Positions 10,047 to 21,375 of a DNA stretch of 64,000 bases are shown here, one piece after another. The stretch comes from Phragmites australis (lineage: Eukaryota; Streptophyta; Magnoliopsida; Poales; Poaceae), in contig NC_084944.1 in NCBI RefSeq assembly GCF_958298935.1, positions 18,197,679 through 18,261,678 on the forward strand, read 5' to 3'. The notes below the pieces were generated by a model, which saw only the letters and a list, made by a program, of their open reading frames with translations, was not told the origin of the DNA and made no database searches. Positions within the stretch are counted from its first letter, which is position 1. The number at the start of each line of letters is the position of its first letter. The position numbers and the translations under genes are program-made.

Positions 10047-11985
10047 GCCGCCGCCTCCCGTGCCCTATTTCGCCGAATCACCGAGAATCTGCCGCCAACG
10101 CCATTAGAGCCGACCGAGCTCACCAACTCACCAATTCCGTCGCACTTTTCCACCGACTAGCTGCCCAGTAGCTCCTCCATCGACCTCTGAACGCGCCAGT
10201 GCCTTTGTCTTCGCTTCCCGGCCACCGGAACCCCTCCACCGACGAGCTCCTGTGCACCATTGCCTCCCTCACCGCCGTTGGACCTCCCTCGTGTCGCGCT
10301 GCCCGAGGTAAGACCTCAATCAGAATCCCCTTACCCTCCTGAAGCTTATCCGCCGCTCGTCGTCAAAGTTCAAAGTCGGTGATGACCTTTTTCCCTCCGC
10401 TTCGGCGAGCCTCCGCCGCATCCCGAGCCGCCACCAGTTTTGTCCCGAATCTCCTCAGCCATCCGATTCGATTCCAAGGGTTCTGATTAGATCCAACTTA
10501 CCTCTTCAGCCAACCAACCAGAAGCTACCACATGTCCATACATAATCCAGTCAGCCAGGCTTGCCATCTCAGGTTGCCACGTCAGCATCTTTGCTGACAT
10601 GTCAACTCAGTCACCATGCCACATCACCAATATGCCTAGTCATCACGTCCAGTCAGAAATTCATCTTTTCCAGTACAAAAATAATTCCATATATTTCCTT
10701 TAGTTGGTAATTTTGCAGAAAGACCCCTAGAATTTTCTGTAATAACAAAAGAGCCATGTCTTTTTATAAGTAAGTCCATAGACTTTTCCATAATTACAAT
10801 TAGGTCCCCTATTTTTACAAAAAGGTCCCTAAACTTTCTGTTTTATTCAAAATAAGCCCTTTTCTTTTTCAGATTAAACCCTAGATTTGTTTTAGCCCTA
10901 ACTTTTTCGTCGTAGCTCCGTTTTAAGCGATTCTTGCGCTGATAGATTCGTTTTTCAGTGCTCTTTCTTTCTAAGCAGATTTTATCTCGTTGTTCTTTTG
11001 TTCTATGCTCTTTTCTTAGTGTATCTTGTTTGTGTATTTGTCGGTAATTGTGCGATTAGTCGTGAACTCCCCGGATCAGTTTGAAGAACATCAAGACCAG
11101 GAGTTAGAGTATACTAAGCATTATTTTTCACGATCCTTGCCTGATACTACTACCTTGTCTTCACTGCAAAGGATCCATAAAGCAAAGCAGTTGAGAGAGC
11201 TGCACCAGACAACCACAACCTTGTCTTCACTGCAAGGAGAAGGCAAGTGTCCTTGATCATATTGAACCTATGTTTTTAAATATTTTGTTTTAGAAAATTG
11301 CATGCAGAGTCAATATGATGGGTAGTCACCTATGTTAGGGTTTTCCCTAGATTTTCCCTTATCATCCCTCGGAACCTAGATGGTTTATGGTTAGATGTCT
11401 TTGTTGAGTAGATTGCTTAGCCATGCTTTTGGGATATTGGGAAGTGTCATATACTTGACTAATGAACATATGCAACAATAGTGGTTAACTGGTTAATGGT
11501 CTAGCAACATGGAACCTTAGGCCTTGAGCAAAGTGGTTTTGATGATTGTCATGGTTATGATGTTGGTTTAGTGTTTGCTCAAGTAACCTAAGTAAGGACC
11601 AGTTCATGGAGCGACAACGCAAGATGTTCTGTACAAACACGAGACTGATACAGGTAGGCTTAGCCGATTAATTAGGGTTCTTCTAGTGTTGTGTGGGCCA
11701 GATGGGAGGCGTGGATGAGGGAAGGTAATTCTCAGAAACCACATGGCACAAGAGGTGGCCTCTAGGTGGTAGCACCTAGCGATGAAACCTGGAGTGTTGG
11801 TGACACATACTGGGAGGATTCTTTGTAAAGGCTTCGTAGTGATCTTCTGGCAACACACCACTGGCGTATGTATAGTGCTTGGCTAGCATTGCAACATGGA
11901 GACTTTAGTCATCTGCTTGCAGATGATGAAATCATGACTCGTGGGAAAGTTGTACAACCTCTGCAGAGTGTATAATCTCATATAT
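10047..11985 (+). mobile_element. Tekay-type LTR fragment, plus orientation
   Basis: This stretch is the inverted, diverged equivalent of the middle and 3' part of the LTR at 11986-15036. Shared blocks include the run of short 'AGGGAC' and 'TTTTTGTAAAA' modules at 10720-10860, TTTTAGCCCTAACTTTTTCG, GACCAGGAGT, TTTTTAAATATTTTGTTTTA and CTATGTTAGGGTTTTCC. It stops at 11985 just where the minus-strand LTR begins, consistent with that element having inserted into it. A small ORF at 11026-11256 is not credible as a gene. Confidence 0.7.
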
Positions 11986-14060
11986 TGTCACACCCGGTTT
12001 TAACGGACAAAACCAAGTGCGACTTATATGTGTCCAGGAAGTTTAACACATATAAGGACGTTATAGGTGAAGTAGCAAAAGCAATACTTTAATTAAATAA
12101 ACATTCATTTCTTACAATTAAGAGACTTCACCTAAACAACGTCAAAATTTAACCTAAACGACAGCATCTAATCGACGGCAGCGGGACGAAAACACTGGCG
12201 ACCAACACTCCACAGGCACCAACTGGAAGACACGCTCTTTAGAACACCAGGTCGTTGTCTTGGAAATCCTCAAAGTCTTCCACTGAGCATCATATGTTTT
12301 TGTAGGAGAAAGCAAGGGTGAGCACATAAAGTACTCAGCAAGTGTGGGAAAATAATGACATGCAGGCTTATATCAAGAATAGGCTAACACATGGTAATAT
12401 TTTCATTAATGCGAGTAATGAAAACACATTTGAACTCAAAAGCATTAATCAAGTATTAAATAAATGTAACCCAAACAATCCATCATCTAGCATACAAGGT
12501 TCTCCACCCTACATACCACAACTGTCTAGTACTCCCTGTACTATGACCAAAACCACACCATCTAGTACTCCCTGTACCAGAACCAAAACCGTTCACCCTC
12601 TAATCATGTGAGGATCCAAGTCTCTCATATCCGTGAGCACGGCTGTTATAACAGTTTTACACTCTGCAGAGGTTGTCCAACTTTCCTCACGAGTCAGTAA
12701 ATTCCATGTTGCCGTGTTTGCAAGACACTTAACACACGCCAGTGGTGTGCCACTAAGAATCACTGTATGACACTTTCCACTAACCAGAGACTAATCCAGT
12801 ATGTATCTGCCCACTAGGTTTCACCGCCAGGCTTTACGCAAGCAAAGCTCCTACCCAGAAGCCCCCTTTTGTGCTAACCCAACACACATTAGACAGACTC
12901 TAATCAGTATGTCACGCCTTACCCATATCAGCCTCATGGTTGGTACGTTACTTCTTGGGTTGTCGCTCCACGAACCGGTCCTTACTTAGGTTACTTGAGC
13001 AAACACTAATCCAACATCATAACCATGACAACCATCAACACCACTTTGCTCAAGGCCTAAGGTTCCATGTTGCTAGACCATTAACATATTAACCATCATT
13101 ATTGCATATGTTCATCAGTCAAGATTATGACACTTTTCAACATCCCAAAAGCATGGCTAAGCAATCTACCCATAAAAGACACCTAACCATAAACCATCTA
13201 GGTTCCAAGGGATGATAAGGGAAAATCTAGGGAAAACCCTAACATAGGTGACTACCCATCATATTGACAGACATTGCATGCAATTTTGTAAAACAAAATA
13301 TTTAAAAACATAGGTTCAATATGATCAAGGACAATTGCCTTCTCCTTGCTACTGCTCAGTGTATTCTTGCTCCTGGTCTTGATGTTCCTCAAATTGATCC
13401 GAGACGTTGTCGGCTAATAGCACCATAACCGGCAAATAAACAAACAAGATACACTAAGAATAGAGTACAAAACAAAAGAACAACGAGATAAAAACTGATT
13501 AGAAAGAAAGAGCACTGAAAAACGAATCCATCGGCACAAGAATCGCTTAAATCGGAGCTACGATGAAAAAGTTAGGGCTAAAACAAGTCTAGGGTTAAAT
13601 CTGGAAAAGAGAAGGGCTTATTTTGAATTAAACAGAAAGTTCAGGGACCTTTTTGTAAAAATAGAGGGACCTAAATGTAATTATAAAAAAGTATAGGGAC
13701 TTAACTGTAAAAAGACAGGGCTCTTTTTGTTATTTCAGAAAAGTCTAGGGGGCTAATTTGCAAAATTACCAATTTCCAGGAATTACCAGATTTATTTTTA
13801 TACTGGAAAACACCTTTTATTGCGTGGCAGCTAACTGGATCTGACTAGGCATGACACATGGGCTGAGCATTTGAGGTGTCGCACACGTGGAAGGGTGACG
13901 AGGCATGGGATGCTGACTGGTTTAAAGGTGACACGTGGCGAACTGCTACTGGCCAACGAAGGGGTATAGATGCGATCTAATCTCAGCCGTGGGTTTTGGA
14001 TCCGATGACTGAGGGGGAATCGGGCGGCCGGAGAGGAGAGGGATGGCGGCGACCGAGGGG
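10390..14060. repeat. Large imperfect inverted repeat made by two opposed LTRs
   Basis: The left arm of about 1.5 kb (10390-11971) pairs with the right arm (about 12665-14060), separated by roughly 0.7 kb. Clear matching blocks are 11250-11345 with 13235-13330, 10860-11010 with 13480-13620, and 11860-11970 with 12660-12770. The arms differ by substitutions and indels but remain easy to align. It results from head-to-head LTRs, not from one foldback transposon. A read-through transcript could form a long hairpin. Confidence 0.8.
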
Positions 14061-15036
14061 TAGCGGCGGCGCTTTCGCCGAAGGCAGGTGCTGACCTCGT
14101 TGCCGGCCTCGGAGCACGACGACGAGCGGTGGAAGACGACTGGAAGGTGACGACGAACCCGTTTTGAGGCTTACTAAAAGCGGCACGGCACCGGAGAAGC
14201 TTGGCGACGACGGCGGCGACTTCGGGCGGTTGGAGCTTCGCGGGGAGGGCGCTACGGCTTTGGGAACTCGTCGATGAGCTGGGGAAAAGTTTTGTGGTGT
14301 TTCGGGGGAGGCGTAGGGGCGCACATATATAGGCGGGGAGGCTCGGGTTGGCCGGGCGAGTCCGAGTAGGGTTCGGCGATGGTGGGGCCAAATCCGAGCT
14401 CGGTTTCGTCGTTTAAAAGCGCAATTTTTAGGGATAAGGCCGGTTAGAGATAGAGGAGGTCAAGGGGTTTGATTTGGCAAATTTCTAGAAGCTCTAGGGT
14501 TCGGGATGGCTCAGATTTGAACGGGAGGCGGTGGCCGGCATGTGTTCGTGTCCGAGTCGAAGTCCGACCGAAGGAAGAAGAAAGGCCTGACATGCAGGGC
14601 CCACATGTCGGGGGCTCAGGAGAAAACGGCTCGGCGCGGGGCGTCTTCTGCTGGCGCGCAGGAGTGCGCTGAGGTAGGGCACGGCCCAGGCGGGAGAGAA
14701 GGCTGAGGCCGGCTGTTGGGCTGAGGCTGAAGGAGATCTGGGCTGGGGAAAAAACAGCCCGAGAAAGGATTTATTCTTTTTCTTTTCTTTCTAAATTCAA
14801 ATCCAAGTTTCAAATTCAAAATCAAAGCAAAATCTCTTCAAATAAATTCCATCAAAACCCAAATAAAAATCCTATTTGCTTAATTCAGCATGAATGCCAA
14901 ATAATCAATTATATCCTATGTCAAATATATATTCTTTCATATAAAATAGGATTTTACTCTTTTAAATTATTTAAACTCATTTTAAATTTTAGCAAATTTT
15001 AAAAAATTTCTAAAGGTGAAAAATTAGGGTGTTACA
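11986..15036 (-). mobile_element. Element C 3' LTR (Tekay-type, about 3.05 kb)
   Basis: On the minus strand the LTR begins TGTAACACCCTAATTTTTC at 15036 and ends AAAACCGGGTGTGACA at 11986, giving the inverted termini TGTAACACCC and GGGTGTGACA. Just upstream on the minus strand (15053-15037) is CCAAGGGGGTAGGTT, a good polypurine tract, and the integrase lies before it, so this is the 3' LTR. Its length of about 3 kb is typical of the Tekay (Del) lineage. The five bases beyond its end are TATAT (11981-11985); the matching duplication would lie beyond the missing 5' LTR. A TATA box is annotated separately. Confidence 0.85.
14324..14335 (-). promoter_or_regulatory. Probable TATA box of the element C LTR
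   Basis: The minus strand reads CCTATATATGTG about 700 bases into the 3 kb LTR, followed by a GC-rich leader. Position and composition fit the U3/R boundary of the LTR. The minus-strand reading downstream (14391-13831) is long and open but low-complexity and is not called as a gene. Confidence 0.5.
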
Positions 15037-15065
15037 AACCTACCCCCTTGGAATGAATCTCGCCC

Positions 15066-16300
15066 TCAAGATTCACATGGAGCAGAGAAGAGATGAGGAA
15101 ACTCTGCTTTCAGATCTTCTTCTTTTTCCCAAGTTGCTTCATCTTCCGAGTGGTGACTCCATTGCACTTTGCACATTGGTATTACCTTGGTTCTGGTTAC
15201 TCTTTCCGATCTCTCAAGAATTTTATCAGGATACTCTATATAGGAGAGATCTTCTTGAACATCCAGTTCCTCCATTGGTAATTGTTCCTCCGGCACTCGA
15301 AGACACTTCTTCAACTGGGAAATATGGAAAACATCGTGCACATCTGACAGTTGAGGCGGTAATTCCAACTGATAAGCTACCTCTCCTCTCTTATCCAATA
15401 TCTTGAAGGGTCCAATGAATCTTGGCGATAACTTTCCTTTAACTTTAAATCTACGAAGACCCCTTATAGGCGAAACCTTAAGGTAGATGAACTCTCCAAT
15501 TTCGAAAACCAATTCTCTTCGCCTGTTATCAGCATAACTTTTCTGTCTGGATTGTGCAATCCTAAGATTTTCTCGAATTATCTGGACTTGCTTTTCTGCA
15601 TCTCATAGAACCTCTGGGCCAAAAAACTGACTCTCTCCTGTCTCATTCCAGAACAGTGATGTTCTACATTTCCTTCCATAGAAGGCTTCAAATGGAGACA
15701 TTTGGAGGCTTGTTTGATAACTGTTGTTATACGAGAACTCAGCATAAGGCAGACTTTTGTCCCAACTCTTACCATACTTCAGAGCACACACTCTCAGCAT
15801 ATCTTCCAATATCTGATTTACCCTTTCTGTCTGACCATCTGTTTGAGGATGATAGGCAAAACTAAAATTCAACTTTGTGTCCATAGACTCATGTTGCTTC
15901 TGCCAAAACTTAGAGGTAAACTGGGTTCCTCTATCCGAAACAATCTTCTTTGGTACTCCATGCAAATATACTATTCTTGACATATACAACTTTGCTAGTC
16001 TAGCTCCACTATATGTAGTCTTTATAGGAATAAAACGGGCGACCTTAGTCAAATGATCAATTACCACCCAAATAGAATCATATCCATTCTGGGTATCGGG
16101 CAATCCAACAATGAAATCCATACCAATCTCCTCCCATTCAGGTATCTTCAAGGGTTGCAGTAAACCTGCTAGTCTCTGATGTTTTGCTTTGACTTTCTGA
16201 CAAGTAACACATAGAGCTACGTATTTTGCAACTTCTCTTTTCATTCCATACCACCAATAACGATCCTTAAGATCATGAAACATCCTGGTAAAAAGAAAGG
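15066..16300 (-). pseudogene. Element C integrase with C-terminal chromodomain
   Basis: From 16300 downward: DLKDRYWWYGMKREVAKYV and CVTCQKVKAKHQ (zinc-finger part), IGMDFIVGLP and WVVIDHLTKVARFIP (first Asp), IVSDRGTQFTSKFW (second Asp), and YHPQTDGQTERVNQ (Glu), so all three catalytic residues are present. A single in-frame TGA at 15605-15603 follows PEVL; after it the same frame runs on through RQKSYADNRRR, FKVKGKLSPRFIGPF and DVFHISQLKKCL. It closes with a chromodomain (about 15272-15086: SYIEYPDKILERSE, VQWSHHSEDEATWEKEEDL). The chromodomain places it with the chromoviruses, Tekay clade. Upstream domains are lost at 16300, where a hAT relic starts. Confidence 0.9.
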
Positions 16301-16960
16301 CGGTGGTGCCACAAAGTTGAAAGAACATTTGACAGGGGTGCGGATTAATGTTATACATTGTGATATGGTGCCTCTAGATGTGCGTGATTATTTTAGACGT
16401 GAGCTGAATAGGGCAAGAGATAAGAGGAAGAGAAAGGCTGATGAGAGGTTTCGGACGCAAGAGTCAGCAAGAGTTCAGATAGATTTGACAAGCAATAATG
16501 AGGAGACAGAAGAGGAACAGGTGTAGCGTGTCATGGCTTGATTATGTTCATCCATTATATGCCTTCCTCCGATTTGCTGATCAAGATAAGGTGCCAACTT
16601 TGAGTGAGGTGCTCCTGAGATACACCGTTGTCAAGCAGGAGTACGATTTGTTGTATCACAATGATAGGGATTCTTTTGAAAAGTACATGGTAATTGTCGA
16701 TCGCAGAATGTATGATCTAGCGAATGGGACCTACATGAATGCCGGTGATACACTCCTACCACTTGCATTCTTATTGTACTAATGCTTATGGTTCTAATGC
16801 TTATGGTACTAATGCTTTGATTATCAACTCGTATGGCACGGGTCCAAACTTGTTTGAAGATCTTCGGGAGGCATTCGAGATGACGACCGACGGTTTCCTC
16901 CTCAATCGCGGGAAAACTCCAGAAAACGGTCATGGAGATCAAGACAATTCCGTTTGAATT
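16275..16960 (+). pseudogene. hAT-superfamily transposase relic (BED-finger end and middle region)
   Basis: Plus-strand reading from 16275 gives KHPGKKKGGGATKLKEHLTG and VPLDVRDYFRRELNRARDKR, the second half of a BED zinc finger (the Lys-Glu-His-Leu helix) and the arginine-rich linker of plant hAT transposases. A stop (16526) and frameshift are followed at 16540 by HPLYAFLRFADQDKVPTLSE and YMVIVDRRMYDLANGTYMNA, part of the central region. After a short in-frame expansion (16780-16830, repeated TAATGCTTATGG) the family-like LFEDLREAFE appears at 16850. No DDE core, C-terminal dimerisation domain or terminal repeats are found. It abuts element C integrase without a visible target duplication. 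Confidence 0.65.
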
Positions 16961-17102
16961 GTCTCGATGGTTTCCTCTCTTGATTTCGGGGCGGGATTTG
17001 GTGGTGGAAATTGATTTCAAGTCAGTTATGGATGGGGAAATGATGGAGTTAGAAGGAGTCTCTAACGAGTGGGTCCGGTTTGACAATGATAGAGAGATTT
17101 AG
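16920..17102 (+). pseudogene. Unrecognised coding-like piece
   Basis: A plus-strand frame ends at a TAG (17100-17102) and reads IKTIPFELSRWFPLLISGRD, then EIDFKSVMDGEMME and WVRFDNDREI. Composition looks protein-coding and no stop interrupts about 55 codons, but I do not recognise a family. It follows the hAT relic directly and may be a further exon of it or an unrelated captured piece. Confidence 0.25.
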
Positions 17103-17103
17103 G

Positions 17104-17183
17104 ATATTACACTATTATTGCTATGTGTCTCTATTTTTACAGCTATACAGGGCATAAGAGACCATCAGTAAAGTGACCATCAT
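17104..17183 (+). repeat. Direct repeat of F-box gene 5' region, copy 1
   Basis: About 78 bases (CTATTATTGCTATGTGTCTC, the acceptor-like TTTTTACAG, CTATACAGGGC, AGTAAAGTGACCATCA) recur at 18276-18353 just before the F-box coding region with only a few differences. The two copies are in the same orientation, 1.17 kb apart. Confidence 0.85.
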
Positions 17184-18275
17184 GCAGTTTAATCGGAGGT
17201 AGTCCGTAAAGACGGATATAATTAACCAGAAGCTTCATGAAGCCCTCAGAACCAGGATGACACAATCGTTAGATGTAGTTAAATATGTGTGTGTATGTGG
17301 CGTATGTGATGTCATTGAAAACTTCTACTTTATGAATTCAAATGAATGAATAAAGAATCAGTGTTTGCCATCGGAAAGCTTTGAAGCACTATATTCCAAG
17401 AAACAAGAAGTCCTCTAACTCAAATCGATCTCTTCCACCATGATTGTTTACTATCTTTCAGCTCAATATGGGAAACTTTGAACTCAATTTCCAGCATTTT
17501 GACTAAAAAAGTCAACTAATTGAACTCAAAATTTTGTTGAAAAACAAAGGGTTTCAACTCAAATTTTACGTTGCAACTATTGTTAGTAGCGGGCTGTTGT
17601 CGGATGCCTTGTTGTGGCTTGATGGTTGTTGTCGTGCTGTTTCCAGCATAGTTGGGGGATGTTTGTGCTCAGCTGGTCAATTGATGCAATGAGGTTCTGC
17701 CCCGCTGCTCAATACCCTATTGGTGGGTGTTGTCAGCTGCTGGTGGTATTTGTATGCCCTATTGGTGGTACATTTTGCTGGTTTCTGTTGATATGAGGGT
17801 GTTGACGCTGCTGATGTTGGGCATCCCTGTTGTTGGCCAATGATGGTGTGCTGAGGCCAAAGGAGAAGGAGGATGATTGGCAAGGTTCATGTTGCCCTAA
17901 TGTTGGTTGACAATGGCAATTATTGCCCTATTTGTGAGGCTGTAGCTTTGTTTAATATGCTAATGGTGATATGTTTTGGCCGGTGATGATAGAGGCCAAG
18001 AGGGATGTGAGATGCTTTGTTGCCATGACTGAGGATGCATGGGCCGAGGTCGAGGGATAAATGTGAAGGTTCAGAGTAGCTAAGCTGATCGGTGGGCTCC
18101 TAGGTGTGAGACTGTTTGAGACACCAGTTGTAGCTATGCGAGATGATGTGCTCCTGGCTTTTCACTCTTTCTTCTCCGTTGCCTGAGGTTGATGATACGA
18201 GACCGATGATGCTTCGGGTTGCCTACTGGTCAATAATGTTATATTGAGACCAACTTCTTTTATTTCTAACTCTGT
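17184..18275. other. Stretch between the two direct repeats, no gene recognised
   Basis: About 1.1 kb, GT-rich in the first half. I see no long ORF, no terminal repeats and no transposon motif. The flanking repeats could mean an insertion with a long duplication, a local duplication of the F-box upstream region, or remains of an upstream exon and intron. Confidence 0.3.
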
Positions 18276-18353
18276 TATATTGCTATTATTGCTATGTGTC
18301 TCTCTTTTTACAGCTATACAGGGCTCATGAGACCTTCAGTAAAGTGACCATCA
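18276..18353 (+). repeat. Direct repeat of F-box gene 5' region, copy 2
   Basis: Second copy of the 78-base module at 17104-17183. Here it directly precedes the F-box gene and contains a strong acceptor (CTCTCTTTTTACAG at 18300-18313), so it may hold the end of a 5'-UTR intron and the last leader bases of that gene. Confidence 0.7.
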
Positions 18354-18354
18354 C

Positions 18355-20352
18355 ATGCCGGCGACAGGCTCAGCGACCTCCGCGACGACATCATCCTCCG
18401 CGTCGTGTCCCACCTGAACCCACGCCAGGCCGTGCAGACGTGCGTCCTGGGGCGGCGCTGGCGCAACCTCTGGCGCTCGCTGCCCCGCATCAACGCCGAG
18501 TTCTTCGAGTTCAACGCCAAGTCTGACACCGAAGAGGGGGACGAGGTGTTGTTCAAGAACTTCGTCGACCGATTGCTGGAGCGCCGTGACCCCGTCGCCC
18601 TGTTGGACAAGTTTTGGCTCAGGTACTCGGTGTCCGACGGCGACGACCCCCACGCTTCCGCCATGCTTTGGAGAAGAAGGCTCTGGCTCTGGAGGTTGTC
18701 GTGCTGGCTTACCCATTGGCTCTCCAACGTTTTTCTGCGCCACGGTTTCTTTGAGCAGCTCAACAGGGGTTGTTCCGCACTGGAAGATATGTTCTTGTAT
18801 GACGCCATCATAATAGATCAGGAGTTCTCCTCCCAGACACTCAAGGCCTTGACCATCGATTACTCTCGGTTCTCAGATGAGTACCAGACTTCTATTTCTA
18901 TTCAGAGCCTCGTTCATCTGAGCATGGAATGTCCTGCGGGCAGAGTACCTTCACTACAAAACATGACGTCACTAGTGACAGCATCAATTCGAGTCTTGGA
19001 GGAAAATGTGGTAGCCGATACGCGTCAGTTTCTCAGTGGACTTTCTGGTGTTAGAAACTTGGACTTGAATTATCCAGGAAAAAAGGTACGCTTCTTGATC
19101 TCGCTTGGTTATCAATGAATTTCCCTTGTCTTAGATAACAATGCATCTTCAGGTGTGTATCGATACGGGAAACTAGGACCTAAGCGTTGATCCTTCACAA
19201 TTAAACTAGAGTCACTGCATATCCTGACAGTGCGGAACTGTGGCTTGGTTCCTATTCCACGATGTAATTATACGACGATTCATGCTGTCTAGTGCCCATT
19301 CAGTGCAATCTAATTCATGTGCCCAGCTCATTTTTAGATTCATGAACTTTTTTCACCTCAAATAGCTTGAATGCTGATGTGATTTCTGAATGAAACTTGG
19401 GCATTTCCCATACATTGGCACCAGGGTATTCTACTGTGAATGCAATTTATGGCAATTATTTAACTGTGATTGGCATTACTTCTTACTGTGCTTTAGTGAA
19501 CTGTTGATAGTCACAATCCTAATGTTATCCATTGTTGTTTGTTCCAGCATAGCAACCTAACTTGCATGGAGCAATGATCTCCAAACTAGTGACTCCCATT
19601 GAGAAAAATAAGTATTGTGTTGTGTAATGTCGATTATTTTTGGTAACATGATTTCTGGTTGTGTCGTGGGTTTTTCACATCAACTATGTTCTAGAGCTAT
19701 AGTGCTACCTGAAAGTTCTCGAGCAATCACTCAATTAGGGTAGTAATCACATAATGTTTGCGTCCTCCTTTTTGTCAGGCTTGGATGAATTAGGAATTTT
19801 TTTCTAGAAATATGGCACTGGTTTTATGTCAGTATCCTAATTATTTGGATCTTGTCCAGCTGGAGATGGACAGAGAATTGCAATGGTGTCCAAAATTCAG
19901 CAATCTTACAGATCTGACTCTTGGTCAATGGTGTCTGGGTGCAAAATTCTCTACATTGACCATCTTCCTTCAGAACTCACCAATGCTGGAGAAGCTAACT
20001 CTCAAACTCCCAGAGGTGCATGTGTTTCAAACTCTCAAACTCACCAATCCTTGTTACATGAATGTTATGCACATGGGGCCGGAATCTGTAACTATCATCT
20101 TATAACATGCTTTTCCTGCTACAGCATGGTCTGAGCGCATCTGCAATAATCATTGGTGAGCCAAAAGAGAGATCATTCACATGTGAGCACCTCCAAATTG
20201 TTGAAGTCACATGCGAGGAGGATAATCCCCTGCTCAACTGTGTGCAAGACTATTTGGTTGCTAAGGGCATAACCTCTGTCCAGATTTGCATCAAATGCCC
20301 GAGCCAGATTCAGCGCGAGGAACCTGATTTTTTCAGGTATGAATACAGGTGA
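18355..20352 (+). CDS. F-box/LRR-repeat (FBL-type) protein, three exons, start frame-shifted
   Basis: F-box proteins bring substrates to SCF ubiquitin ligases through SKP1. Exon 1 (to 19085) opens with the F-box (DRLSDLRDDIILRVVSHLNP, then RQAVQTCVLGRRWRNLWRS), followed by FVDRLLERRDPVALLDKFWL and leucine-rich segments (SLVHLSMECP, SGLSGVRNLDLNY). The donor AAAAG/GTACGC is good. Exon 2 (19860-20015) begins LEMDRELQWCPKF and has LTDLTLGQWCL and NSPMLEKLTLKL. Exon 3 (20125-20352) carries the FBD-like end (RSFTCEHLQIVEVTCEEDNP, LVAKGITSVQI) and a TGA. All junctions are phase 0, giving about 368 residues, near normal for the family. The flaw is at the start: the ATG at 18355 is one base out of frame with the F-box, and the F-box frame has a TGA at 18345-18347. 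It is either a recent pseudogene or a start error. Confidence 0.8.
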
Positions 20353-21375
20353 AATGTCACTGATCGCGAATTCACTTGCGGTTCGACAAAATCTCTCTCC
20401 CCTGGGATGGATCCAGTTCAGTTGGAAGGAACATACACATGTTTAATTCTCTTGTTTGTTATTATGACTTGAGTACAAGACGTCAAACAGCTGTGTCACT
20501 CGAGTTGCATGTGAGATCGGTCATCTCTTACTGTGGGTTACCTGTTTGCTGTCCAAAATATAACTTCTGTTGATGCTGAGTATTCCATGTGGCTTGTGTT
20601 TTCCTGACATGCTGTTAAAATGTCATAATCTACATGCTGTCACTTTGAATTGCTATCATTTGGTATTTCACATCTGTTTTGTATTTGTTTTCGCTCTTTC
20701 TTTTTTCTCTCATATGAGAACGTTGCTGTTTTTTTTTTGCTAATTTAAATCCAAAAAAACCACCTCCTTTGCTCAAATGCCTATAAATTACCACGTTAAT
20801 TGGTGGAACCGTTGATTGTGGTGGATCTAGATTATAATGGTTGGGATTGATTCGACATAGATTGTAATAGTTCTGAGAGACCACTCTCTCCTTTTTTTGG
20901 AAAGAAATGCCAGGATCTTTGCCGCTCAATTTAGAAAAAGGAGTGAGGTTTACAAACATGGGCGCAATGGACCTATCCCCGGGCATGATGGCACTAGCCA
21001 CTTGCTTGTCACACTATAGATACTACTCTCTATCTAATACGGTTCTTAGAGACAAAGAAAACTACACGAACCAATATGTGTACGTCTTCACCAAGATCCA
21101 CTATGCTGGCGCTGGTGATGCACTATCCTCGATGATGCCCTAGCTTGAGCATGGTGGTGCGCACTTGAGTCGGCATCTATCTTGGTCCAATGCCTGACCA
21201 CCACCAAAAGAAAAAGAGGGGCAAGCGACAAGAAGGAAAGGATGCTATGCATCATGGGGGAGAACGTCTATTCAGCTGTGGTTGCCATTGTACGAGGGCT
21301 AGTGTGCCGTCGGCGCTCCGCTTGCTGAGGCCGGGAGGTCCAAGATCAAGTCCAAGAGGGTGGTTCGTTGAACAT
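20353..21375. other. Downstream flank of the F-box gene, nothing firm
   Basis: The first 250 bases are probably the F-box 3' UTR. The rest is AT-rich with short ORFs (for example 20907-21143 and 21190-21393) that show no family features. I see no transposon ends. Confidence 0.3.

Noticed and set aside
10390..14060. A single foldback transposon or a hairpin gene
   Set aside because: The arms are parts of two LTRs in opposite orientation, with an LTR end (TGTCACACCC) exactly where the left arm stops.
13831..14391. Minus-strand 186-residue ORF, Ser/Pro/Arg-rich
   Set aside because: It lies in the GC-rich leader part of the element C LTR, downstream of its TATA box, and has no recognisable domain.
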